DNA of 64,000 bases, taken from the NCBI GenBank assembly GCA_003290165.1, contig QNQO01001169.1:248001-312000 (forward strand). Reading direction: 5' to 3'. Origin of the DNA: Berberis thunbergii. Lineage: Eukaryota > Streptophyta > Magnoliopsida > Ranunculales > Berberidaceae. The notes beneath the pieces were generated by a model that worked only from the letters and a program-made list of their open reading frames with translations, was not told where the DNA came from and ran no database searches. Each line of letters begins with the position of its first letter. Positions within the stretch are counted from its first letter, which is position 1. The position numbers were made by a program, and so were the translations under genes. Positions 22,794-34,886 of the stretch are shown piece by piece.

Positions 22794-23960
22794 ATATTTT
22801 TTTAGATGTATAGCCCATGCATAAAACTAATGATAGCCTCAGGGGGAGTGACTTATTTTGAATCCTTGTATTTTTATATAGGCATCGACTTTTTGGCACC
22901 ATCACTTTTGCTGAAGGACACCATCATTCTCTGTTTTCTTAAGCACACCACCACATACTGAAGACACTATCAATATAAATAAAAAAGACCCACCACCACC
23001 TCTATTATCTTAATCTCTTATCCCTTCTTCTATGTCAGGAAATAACACCACCACTTCACTGCCTGTCCGCCGATCACACCTTTCTTCCCCTATCTTCTTC
23101 TTCTTCTTCTTCTTTTTCTTCTTCTCCATTGTCGGTGACACAACCCCGCCTCCTCTTTATTCTCTTATCTTCTGTTTGTTTGGTTGTTTTTTTTTTTTTT
23201 GCCCTGAAGCAGATTCGTGCAAGTGGGGGTTTTCCATTTGCACGAATTTGCTCGAGGGCATGAAAAAAAAAAAGGAAGAGAAAGAGGCGGGGGCAAAGTG
23301 GTGCAATCGATTATGGAGAAAAAGATGAATAAAAGAGAATTAAAAAAAAACAAAGAATAAGAACAACAAAGGAGAAGAAAAAAGGTGGTGGCAGGGTGGT
23401 GCTGCTCTATTGTTACTTTGAAAGGAGAATAAAATGTGAAAAATAAAATGAATAATGAGAAAGAAACAAGTTTATATTGATGGTCTACTTCTTACTTTGA
23501 AAAAATAAAAAATGTGAAAAAAAACGAATAATAATAATAAATAAATTTATATTGATGGTATCAGCAAACAAAATAATTACGTCCTTCTGGTGTCAAAAAA
23601 CGTCGCTGCCTTCTGCAAAATGCATTCATTGAAGACTGAGAGACCTTACAGGACCACAGAACCACCACCATCACTTCCCCATGTTGGGGTCATGCTACAT
23701 GGCTTACTCTCAACCATATACTGGATCAGTGACTGAGAGTCAGGGTTGTCGTTAAACTCACGTGCAAGGCCATGGATTTTTACATTAAAAAGGCAAAGAG
23801 ACAGTAAAGGAGGAGTATGTGGAGGGACCCTACTACACTCAAACCAAAAGCTGATCTTGAAATCCCACCAGCATTGCATAAAGTGGAACATGTTGCTCAC
23901 CTCTTTCTCTCACTCTCTTATTATTGTACCTTGCTTCAAATTTTGAGTGAGAGAGTTGGA
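22794..23960 (+). other. Upstream region of the LSD1-like gene
   Basis: No coding gene. It contains a CTT/TTC-rich tract (about 23093-23127), short T and A runs, and pyrimidine stretches. The LSD1-like promoter should lie here, but no confident TATA box or TSS could be fixed. Confidence 0.4.
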
Positions 23961-24029
23961 AAGGTAATCATCTCTCTCTTTCTTATTAAGTTTATCTGCA
24001 AGACTACACTTTAATTTGCAGACATATAT

Positions 24030-24033
<4 letters not shown>

Positions 24034-24069
<36 letters not shown>
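24034..24069 (+). repeat. (AG)n microsatellite ending at the 5' leader donor site
   Basis: Eighteen or so AG units, directly followed by GTATGTG, a good 5' splice site. A GA-rich leader is common in plant 5' UTRs. Length is likely polymorphic. Confidence 0.8.
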
Positions 24070-24073
<4 letters not shown>

Positions 24074-24713
24074 GTGCTTGCCACACACACTTTTATGACT
24101 TAGTAAAAGTTACCTTTCTTTCCCCTGCTTGCTTTTTGGGCTACTGGGTAATCTCAATTTCATCTTTATCCATCTTTTTAGTACAAAATTTTTCAATGGT
24201 ATGTCTCCATTTTGAGTTCCATTGTGGTTCTTTTGATGTTTTTCTTGAATATGTTATTGCATATTATGATTTCTTCATTACCAGAAAAATTGTGCAAATG
24301 TATATTAGATTATTAGTATTTTTCACTCTTTGTTGATTTTCAGACTGTGGAGTTCACTTTTCTTAACTAATAACTGGAATTTTTTTTTGCAATGTACCAG
24401 TAGGTGTTCTGTTATATGTAATATCTTATAATTTCAATTGTGGAGCTAATAATTGGAGAAGTTTGTGCTGGGTATTTGTTATTTAGGTTAGTGATGATGT
24501 TTCTTTGTGTTTATAAGTAGACTTCATAACTTTTAATGTGTATGTGAGTGTTCAATTTCCTTTTTGTTTAAATTCTAACACTTTGTATCAATTGTTTTAG
24601 CTGAAAATTGCAGATTGTATAATGGGTATTGGTCAATTTGTGATGATTTCTAAGATCCTTTTTGTTTTCTGGCTTATCTCATCTGTACTTTTGCTTTTGT
24701 AGAAGTAGTGAAG

Positions 24714-24746
24714 ATGGGAAAGAGGGTTTTCTTTTCCTCTGCTTGA
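24714..24746 (+). promoter_or_regulatory. Upstream ORF in the LSD1-like 5' leader
   Basis: After the probable leader intron (24070-24702, GTATGTG ... TTTTGTAG) the first ATG opens an 11-codon frame MGKRVFFSSA-stop, closing 58 bases before the main ATG. If the leader is spliced as proposed, scanning ribosomes meet this first. Whether it regulates translation is inference. Confidence 0.5.
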
Positions 24747-24804
24747 GGCTGCAAGCCTTTGAAGAGCTTGGGGGAGGAACAAAAGACACCTTTGTAGATA
24801 AGCA

Positions 24805-26991
24805 ATGCCAGTTCCTCTTGCTCCATATCCAACTCCTCCAGCTCCATATACCCTGCCCCTGCCCCCGCCGCTGCAACCAAATGGTATTGTCTCTCTATTT
24901 TTATTTTTTTAAAAATTTCAAGTTTTCTAGCTCCACAGCAATGCCTATATTTCGTTGAATCAAATGTTTTCTATGCCACATGCATAGGTTATTATTGAGG
25001 AATGATTGTGTTTGGATCAAAATCTTGATTCATACAATGTGATATAATTGAGATTCTTTGGTTTAACAACATTGAGAAATGTTCAATGTTGAACAAATTT
25101 AATGTCATTGGTTAATTAAATTCCCTGGAACTCTAAATGCTGCCGGACAGGCAGATTCCTATTTGAATTTTTCTGTCACTGGTATCTTGTTTCTCAGGTG
25201 CACAGAGCCAACTTGTTTGTTCTGGCTGCCGAAACCTTCTTCTCTATCCTGTTGGAGCCACCTCGGTCTGTTGTGCTGTTTGCAATGCAGTAACACCTGT
25301 TCCACCTCCTGGTACTTTCTTTTCTACATATCTTGCATAAGCTAGGCACCTTATGGATCGATTGAGTGAACGTATATGTTTCTACACTTGATTTTATGTT
25401 TGTTGAATACCAAGTAGGAACTGAAATGGCTCAGCTGGTTTGTGGAGGGTGCCACACCTTATTGATGTACATTCGTGGAGCGACAAGCGTACAATGTTCT
25501 TGTTGCCACACAGTTAATTTGGCCATGGAAGGTAGACCTATCATCATAAATAAACTTTACTTATGCCTTTCTCCATTTTAATTAATGAATTGAAAGACTT
25601 TTGTGAATGACAAGTATCTTTGTGGAAGAGTCAAATTTAATGTGATCATTTTTGTTGTTATCTCTTGTTTCTTCTACTTGTGTGAAACTTCGACATTTGA
25701 TGTTGTTCTTTGTATATGTATTCATGGAGAAAAAAGTTGTTTCGTAAAGGAAGATGAAAACCTCAGCTTTCTTCTTTCGAGCATTGCCACATAAACATTG
25801 GACCGCAACTTCAAAAAGGAATATTCATCATTCTTATGTCAGGAAAGAAAGTCTCTTAAAGAGATTGAACTTTTTATACAAAATGCCACAAACCCTTCCT
25901 GAAAATTGTCTCAGTTTTCTGAATTACAATTTCTAGCTTTCTGAATTTGAGCTGTTTGTTCATTGTAACTATTGATGAATATACATTAGATTTTTCTATT
26001 CTGCCAAACTATATTCATATGTAGCTTAACTATTAACTTATGGTATCCAGGATATTTATGTGATCAATAGATATGTCAGGACACTCGTATTACGTTTCAA
26101 ATATTTGGATTTTACCAAGCTCACTTTCAATGAACCAAGCACGTCAGACTGTTGCAATTCTAAGAGTTATAGTTTTGTTGCAGCAAATCAGGTTGCCCAT
26201 GTCAACTGTGGCAATTGTCGGATGCTGTTGATGTACCAATATGGAGCGCGATCTGTGAAATGTGCAGTTTGCAATTTTGTGACTCCAGTTGGGGTCAGTG
26301 ACTCATCTGTTTTAAATAGATAAAATGACTGGTATTATTGTCTGCTTTCTTGTTTATGCACGTTTCACTTCATTCATGCTTTAGGTATAAAAAGAAAATA
26401 TAGCTCCTGAAACAAGAACACTGAGATCTCAATATGTTTTGATCTTATCAACTCGAACCCCAACATTATGTATTTCATTGAACTTCTTTATTTCTAAATC
26501 AAAAGCAAGTAGACGCATACCTATCTCCTTCTTCAATTCTCTGGAAAACCCTAGACCTGGTGCGAAGATTCCACTGTTGTTCTAAGGATGAATAATTTGT
26601 TCCGTCAGCAATCAAAAGGCATCTGAAACACTGATGATGAGTGATAACATTACACTATGTTTAACATACTCTGTGGGAGCTAATGGCGGCAGAAAACGTT
26701 ACTGTATGTTTTGACGTTTCTGTCATTAATCACTAAAGAATCATAGGATAACATCATACTCTTGTATACTAGTAATAACAAATATGTATAATTGTGCGGA
26801 AGGGAAAAGAATTTGCATTATTGGGGTTACTATCTTCCAGGGCGCCTAGCGAATATCCTGCCTTATATTCGATTCTGTTGTACTTTTTTATATATATTTT
26901 TTCTTCTGAAGATAATGTCATTAACCAACCTTTTCTTATGGTGATATTACAGGCTTCGCCAAGTACTACCGAGCAAAAATTCAGTAATTAA
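24805..26991 (+). CDS. LOL1: LSD1/LOL-type zinc-finger protein, complete, five coding exons
   Basis: Exons: 24805-24883, 25198-25311, 25418-25531, 26184-26293, 26953-26991; 151 residues. A Pro-rich N-terminus (1-27) is followed by three LSD1-type zinc fingers, Cys at 34/37/52/55, 73/76/91/94 and 111/114/129/132, each with the C-G/N-C-R/H-x-L-L-x-Y-x-x-G-A-x-S-V-x-C pattern. Three such fingers define the plant LSD1/LOL family, nuclear/cytoplasmic regulators of hypersensitive cell death and ROS responses that bind bZIP and metacaspase partners. Exons 2-4 each encode one finger, a one-exon-per-repeat layout. The short tail [12 protein letters not shown] lacks the long C-terminus of Arabidopsis LSD1, so a LOL assignment is likelier; the exact paralogue is uncertain. 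All splice sites are GT-AG and the frame is intact. It is convergent with CHY1. Confidence 0.93.
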
Positions 26992-28583
26992 CATTTCAGC
27001 GGAGTCAGTAAAGTCAAACTTGTACTAGTACATTTTTTCTTTATAAACTCTCACGTAAGTGCAATTTGTCGACAGAGCGGGGAACCTAATATAATTGTTG
27101 AATGTATAGAGTTCTTCTTGGTTGAGGTTTTCTTCCTTCCCTTTTCTATTTTCCTTTTGTTGAATAAGCACTTTGGAGGCTGGATGTGCGTGCGTATGTG
27201 TTCATGTCCACTTGTATATGTTTATTACAAGATATGAGGACTATTAGGCTGTAACTGCAGTTGGACATGAAATAAGAACATGTCATTTTCATTTTTAAGT
27301 GTTTATTGGTGGCATAATGCAGTTAATGTGCTCTTATCCTTATAGTTTACGTTACGTTAACCGTTAAATAGACAGGTTGATAAACCACTGACCCTTTGAG
27401 CCAGATGAGGAGGCATGATGAGATTACGACTAGAAGATGAGATTACGACTGGAACTGAAAGTTTTCAAGAAGAAATTTGTGCTAGATGGCTTTTCCACCT
27501 GAGGAAAGAATGCAACAGAGTTGATGGTTAAATGTGGGCACTAAGATTGAACGACTATTTGTCTCTGCCAAGGAGAACATTTTGAAACTATAAGCCTAAT
27601 TGACAAGTTTATGGCAAGATACTTGCTTTGATGTAACATGCCTAAAACAAGCTCAGTCTTATCAAGATTACAGAGAGCAAGTGATAAACACAAAAGCTCA
27701 ACCAATCTCCCATATAGGATAAAACTATAATTTTCAGCTTAAATCAAACTTTAATTAGAATCAACGCACAATTATGTGGTTCCTATCGATTTTCATTTAC
27801 ATGACACTGATGGAAAGTTTACTTTGTTTTGAATGTCTCCCTTATCTTTGTCCATGTCTCCTCCCTCCATCTGGTGATATTTTTGAAACCTGATCTAGAC
27901 AAAAGTAGGGTTGTTTTCTATAGAGATGACTAGAGAACCTAAATCAACCACATAAAGAAATTACAAAACCATTAAAGGATAATATTAGCATCCAGCAACA
28001 TCCTTTTAAGTCATAAGCGCAACCTTGTTAGTTGTCAGCAATGGCATCACAATGACGTTCGACCAAATTAAATTTTTTGGGTATTAGGATGGGTATTTTT
28101 GTTGTTTTTTATTTTGAAATATCATTGACAATTGTCATATTTCCCACCAAAAATAAGTATTATCGTGCGAATCTATGACATTAAATAATACTGTCAGGTT
28201 TTTGTATGCAGACATTAGATTACGAGAGATGTATGGTGCAGAAAAGCAAATAAAATGGTACACCTGAAGCAGTGATAGGAACAAAGGAGACCAAAGAGCA
28301 AAGCTTTCATAATTTGCATTTTAATGGCATTTGAAATAAATAAAATTACTTATTTTCTTTTTTTTTCAATTTGCATTTATTCCAACTCTCCCATAGTGCG
28401 CCTATAAAGAGATATTCGAATCGCTAACCTGGTTAGGGACCAACAACTTCGACAAATAACATTGAGTAAACTATTCATTTTATAGGGATGTGCCGCCAAA
28501 TTTATTTCTGTAACCCATTGCTATCATTTCTCTGGGCCTAGTTTATGGGATTGTCAGCAACTGCAACGTTGTTTGTAAGAACC
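26992..28583. other. Convergent intergenic region between LSD1-like and CHY1
   Basis: It must hold both 3' UTRs. No gene or defined transposon is seen. A short doubled motif GATGAGATTACGACT occurs near 27418-27450. Confidence 0.45.
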
Positions 28584-31500
28584 TCACAGCTTCGCAGATT
28601 TGTTGGTAGGCACATTACGTCGAACAGGGAGCTTTAAATCTTCCCATCCTTCTCCATCCACCTTAGTGAAGTATCGATCCACCATTTCTTCAGAAACTAA
28701 CTCCAACTTAGACGGTTCCCACTGCAGTTATCAATAAAATGTAAGTTAGAAAACCTACTCTAGACGCCACTCCTTGGAACTGAAAAGGATAGATTTCTCC
28801 AACCTTGGGTGATTTGTCTTTGTCTACCAGTATAGCTCTGCAACCCTGCATGTGAAGGTAGATGTTAGAAGGTTTTCCAGAAGATTGGTCTTAACAAATA
28901 ATCTTCGAGAGGTTTCTGTAAAAGAACCTCAAAGAAATCCTTGCTAACTTCTTTCTTCAAGACATGACAGCAGATTCTATATTCTCGGATAAGGCACTGA
29001 CCAATACCTTGCAGCCTCCCTTCTCTGATCTGCAATTGCACAATCAAGATAAATTTAACACAATGGAAAGATTCAATTCCTTGTAAAATTAATAAACAAA
29101 GCTTGTATTTCACAAAAAGAATAACTAGATAAAATATGTCAGGGATGCTATATATGTAGCATGAAATTGGTGAAACGTTTTCTTTTTAGGCGCTGTAAAT
29201 TCGCTGTAAATGAAAATGATTGTTTTGGAAACGTTTTTCCCATTTCCCCATTCATTTTCAATGTGCTTGGTAGTGAATGAAAGATATGTTTTGCAATACA
29301 AGATAAAGCAAATTGTTTAAGTGCCTTGAGTGGTAAAATCATTTTGCTAAAAATTCTTGCGTATATGGAAGTTGTGCATATCACTTTGCCATAAAAAATT
29401 TCCATATAACTCGCCAAGGACTGTAAATAGAATTTCAGTAAATTAGTTGCATTTACAGCTGATTTGCAGGCAGTGAACCAAGCAGGGCCTTAATAACAAG
29501 CATTATTTCAATGGATTTTAGCAATAAAATTTCCACCTACAAACTACCAAGAACACCCTTTATTTAGTTTCTTGTATATTTTTCTAATTTTCAGGGTGGT
29601 GTTTTGTGTGGAGAGTTGGTCAACATTTGAAAATGTGCTTTATCCACTCAGATTAAAAAATTTGATTAGCCTGAATTCATTTTTATTTTGAAAATATTTC
29701 AATTAAAAAATTAAATAAATAAATAAAGTATTTAAGGCTACAGAGCCTTGAGGCCTGTCTCAACCACAATAAACTTTGAAGGAATAATTTTTTGGTAAAT
29801 GTGCAACCTTTTCTTTATTAAAGTGGAAAACAAACTCACAAACTGATAGAAATTGGCTCCTTCTCTAGCTACAGGTTCTAGCATAGGCCTAAAGGGATGG
29901 AAATTTATTTAATTTAGTAGTTGTTTTCTTATTAGGAATGTGACTTTAGCAATTGGAGCATAGCTTGGGGATATGCCATACAAGAACTTGGTCCAACTTT
30001 GCTGACCATATGGTAATCAGGGGTCCCAGGGCCTAGCAATCTTAGTTATTGGATTTTTTTTATCAATCAATCCATTTAAATTAGATCTACAAAAAGAATC
30101 TCCCATCTCTCTTTTCTTTCCATATTCTCTCTCCTTCCTAAATCTCCTTTTATTGTCAACTGAAACACAAACTCTTCCCAACAAACTCTAAAAAATCAAA
30201 CCGTACATAAAAGCAAACAAAGGAGTTCTAGAATTAAAAAAAGTAGATATATAAATAAATAATAACAGAAAATGACAAAATAGTACCTAGAAAAGTTCTA
30301 TTTCCTGTTTAGGACAAAACAAAGAAAATACTTATTTACTATTTAGTACCTATTTTCAAAACCCTTGCACGCAACTTATTCTTCTTCCCTTTACTCATCT
30401 CATCTTAACCAACCTTTCATCTTCTTGATTCAACCACCACCACCAACCACGGACAGCCACCACTACCCCTGACCCCTCATGAAGTTAGTATGCGCCAGCA
30501 AACCACCTCTGACCACCACCATCATCTCTGACCTCCACTACCATCCCAAGCTGTAGATTTGACCTTTGTTCTTCATGATTTAGCTACCACCAACCATCGA
30601 CGACCAATTAACCATCACCTTGACAACTTACGAAGTTAGGTCTGCGCCAGCAGGCCACCGCAACCACCACCATCTTCGCCCTCCAAAACCCTAGATTTGT
30701 AGAGTTTTAGGGTACTAAACTGACAATAAGTTTTTGTATGACTTTTGTTTTGTATGTAAGTTTCAAACATCCACACAATGATTTTTCGTGCTTGTGAACA
30801 CCAAGATCGAATTCAATCCAAACGATAAGTAACTAAAGCCCTAAGCTCTACAAACTTTTATTTTGTTTCACTGCCTTTTTTTATTTTATGTTTAGTGTGT
30901 TAAATGTGGGCTTGGAGAAAATGATTGATTGCAACCGCCCTTTTCTTTTCCCCTTTATTTGTGTTTTTTTATATTAACCTTTCTGTAAAGTTTGAGTTTC
31001 TTTTACCAAGAGAAATGTTGTAGTTTAGTTTCATATTAACTATAGTTCAATGGCATGATTCATTTAAATAAATAAATAAATTTCCTAAACCTACTACAAG
31101 ATTAGCAAAATCAGACTCCAACTTGTCAAAAAATCCATGCTTTCATGTCAATATAAGCAAAGAAATGAGGGTTTTAATTAGTCATTACAGAAAGTTCTGC
31201 CACACCACTAGGGATGGGCAAAAACCGAACCGAAATATGAGTGGAAAGAAACCAGTCCAAACCGGTTATAAACGGTTCGGAGTCGGTCTATGATTTTGAA
31301 CCGACTGATTAAAAACCGAACCGACCGATTAACTAGATATATGAATAAATACAAAAACAGGTAGGTGACAATACCTGATTGGTGCAACAAATACTCTGTC
31401 CCTGTTGCACTGAATCACGCTCAAAAACAAAAACCCAAATCGCACACAACCCTTTCTCTCTCAATTTCTCTCTTTCACTCTCAAACCCAAACGGCCATCA

Positions 31501-34500
31501 AACCCTAAACCTAATTTTTTTTCCAACACCCTTTTGCACTAAAAATCTACACCCTTTTTCGATCTCTCTCACTCTCTCAGCGATCATCATCAAGGGTAAT
31601 TGCAGTTTGCAGGTTTGATTTTTTTTTCTTCTTCTTATCTCTTTTCAATTTCATCTATCTTGTTTGTTGTTGGATCTATCTTGTTGTGGTTCGATCTGCT
31701 TGTTTGTGGTTCAATTTCTCTCTTTCCATATCTTGTTTGTTGCTTCAATATCTTTCGGCCCAACCGAACCGAACCAATTCGAAATTCAGTCCAACCAATT
31801 TCATCGGTTTACAAATAAAAAATTTGGTTTTGATTTGGGTTTTGGGCAAACCAAATGAAATCGGCTCGAATTCGGTTTGGGTCTCAAAACCAAACTGACA
31901 TTGCCCACCCCTACACACCACCAAACAATTTCAAATTTTAAAATTTAAAAAGTAATTTGACTAAGTTGACTAAGATTTTCTCTTTTCTTGAAATTCCTCT
32001 TTTGCTCCCTTTAAGATATAAAAGGAGAAAAATCCATTTCTTCATCCTCTATTCTCTTCTCGAGGGGCACTATCGACCAACACCACAACTGTAGATCCAC
32101 CACAAGCCACCACCAACTAGCAAACCCACCACCTCCTATCAATTTTTCTTAAGGGTACCACCACCATCACCGGTCCATTTAGATCCACAAAACTACCACA
32201 TGCTCATGTTTTCAAGTTCATCGACATAGTGCAACATAACTTGCACCATAGCTTCGCAACCTAAGTGGCATTGGCCTATACTAGGCAAGTCCATCCCTGC
32301 ACACTGCTCCTCCGTTCAGATCCACCACCACTTCCAGAGGAACCACTACCCACCACCCACTACCACCAATCAACATCAGCCTACATTCACTTAAAGAGCT
32401 AGGTGCGTGCCAACAAACCACCACCGACCTCCCCCTCCGTTTAGATCCACCACCATTTGACATCACAGTGCACTCTTACGTAGCACCAAGGGTAAATGTG
32501 TATTTTTCGAGTTGGTCACAAGGAGGGAGTTCTTAGACATTAAAATATAATCAACCTTTTTCGCATTAATATATCTCATGCCAAGATATTCAAGCCATTC
32601 TCTGTATTCCATATTGGGAAGTTTCCCTTTCAAAAGAAATCATTTTTCAAAAAATTTCAAAATTTTCAATTTTTTTATAAAGAGGACTCTTTCCTTGTAA
32701 TTGAATATGTATATGCTAAATCATAATAACACATTTTAGTTTTTGCTATTGGTGGAGCACTTTGAGAAATTATATGATGGTCATTAATTTTCTTGAAACT
32801 ATTTCTATCACAAACAGAATGATATGCACACCTCACTGCCAGGCCTTTGCACAAAAGCAAAATACCTCAGATATGCCATTTTTAGAGGAATGGCCCCCTG
32901 TGAAAATACCAGTCATTCTCATGAACCACGATCTAACATAAAAGCCTAATATGTGAGCAAATCTTTGACACATTCACAGTAGGATATAGAGAAAAGGACA
33001 ATATAATGTCATACCGATCTCAGAGTAATTTTAAGGCTTGTTGGAGATGCCACCTTCAGTGACCCAATTGTTCGAGAGAACCAATCATCCATTCTATTTA
33101 CAGCCTCTTCTTCCTTTCATAATCAATAAAAGATTCAACACATCAGAACCGAGAACATTAATAGTAGCATGGCATAAGTAGAGAAGCAAACAAGTAAGTA
33201 CTAAACTTTGTGGGAAACAAGGAATGACTAAAGATGTCCCTTCTCAGCTATAAAATTGTTTTCTTGCTGAGGCTTGTGACTTCTCATTCAGCCTCCTTTT
33301 CTTTGAATTTTTATTAATGAATTGCCTGATTCTTTAAGATAAAATAAAAAAAAAATTAATCTTTCCATTAACTTACAAGGGCAGCCAAAATTTCTTCAAC
33401 TGTCCTCCTGGAGAAGCATCTGTCAATCACAGCCAGTCTGAAGCCAGAAAATGGTTAAATATGAGTATGCCGATGGCAAAAAGGAGCTTATCTTTAATAT
33501 CAACATATTAAAATCATATGCATAGCAGACTTTGATATGTTGCACAAATTTTTATAGACTTCAGTATGAAAGCAATGTCCAACATGAACAAGTACTAATG
33601 GGACATAGACATAACCTAGGTTTCAGATTTTCCTGAACCTGTAACTTAGCATCCAATGTGAAAGAGCTTACTGTTTCTGCATATGTGCATTAATGTATGT
33701 CATGTGCCTATTGCTTAAACGTTTCTATCTCATGAAACTTGACCATTTAGTAGATGGCTACAGCTTTACCATAGTTCAACATTTAATCAAGAACTGCTGA
33801 AAGTATCTCCAGTTCTCCACAAACTGAGGGGAGAAGTATTCACCTATTTCGTATAGCTAGCTACAATATGTTTTACATTGGAAAAATCAGGAACCAACAC
33901 AATGTATCAGAATGCGTGAAAGTTATAAAGCTAGCAATGTATGCAATAAACAATACTTCCTACTACAACTATAGCATCTCTATCAAACGAGAGAAATACA
34001 CCAACCACCGGCAGAGGATACTTAATTTACCTATATCCACTCTACTAGCCAGGCAATTAAAACAAATCTGACCTGTGACAAGAGCTCTTCTCTTTCACAG
34101 AAGGCCGTTGAGCAAATTCATCAATAATTGTGGAAACAATAGCTGGATCACTTGTATTCAACTTACACAGTGCTTCCTCAAGCAAATCAAGTTTCTGTTT
34201 GCCAATGGGAAACAAGAACAGTTTCAGGTAGTGCACATAATTTTATTTAAATTAAAGAGACACCTCCATATGATTGTTTTTATATGGTCCACATGCAGCA
34301 CTGGTAAAAATAGTATCCTTGAGACAAGCAAACGACATGCAAACTGAAACTAAACAACTCTCCATCTTAGTTGTAAATAATTGTTTTGATTATCACTAAA
34401 GCTAAAAGCACATATGACTATTCAACAGTGAGTGATTACTGCCTAGCAACTCTCCATCTTGAGACATGTATACTTTGGTTTTAGCTGCTAGTTTTTTCTC

Positions 34501-34855
34501 ACTAGGAGTTAGTCTTCTTTCAGAGAATACATTTTGTTTTGCGCATCAAAAAAAAAAATGACTACTGACTAGCAAACTTTGTTAGCAAGGATCCAATACA
34601 TATATACGCCAAAGAGTGCTTAAAGGATTGATTGGTAATAACGAGGAAGAAAAGTTATGGCATTTCTATCATGCAACCACTTTAGCCTAACCTGGAGACG
34701 ATGAAGCTAGAACTAATTAGGTTCTTTGTTGAAGCTATGAAGCAAGTTTATTGTTTTGTAGATGATGAAACGAATGAGCGATTGTAAACTTTATCATCAA
34801 CTTTTTTATTAATATAAGGTTCGGGGACCCTAAAAACCCCAGCTCACTTTCCATA

Positions 34856-34886
<31 letters not shown>

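Larger units (their letters stand above)
29030..33014 (-). other. CHY1 intron 11
   Basis: A 4-kb intron containing the hAT at 31209-31913 and CCACCA-rich repeats (30430-30690 and 32090-32480). The remainder is AT-rich with no recognised feature. Confidence 0.6.

Noticed and set aside
23032..23353. Open frames around 23.03-23.35 kb on both strands
   Set aside because: They are driven by TTC, T and A runs; low complexity.
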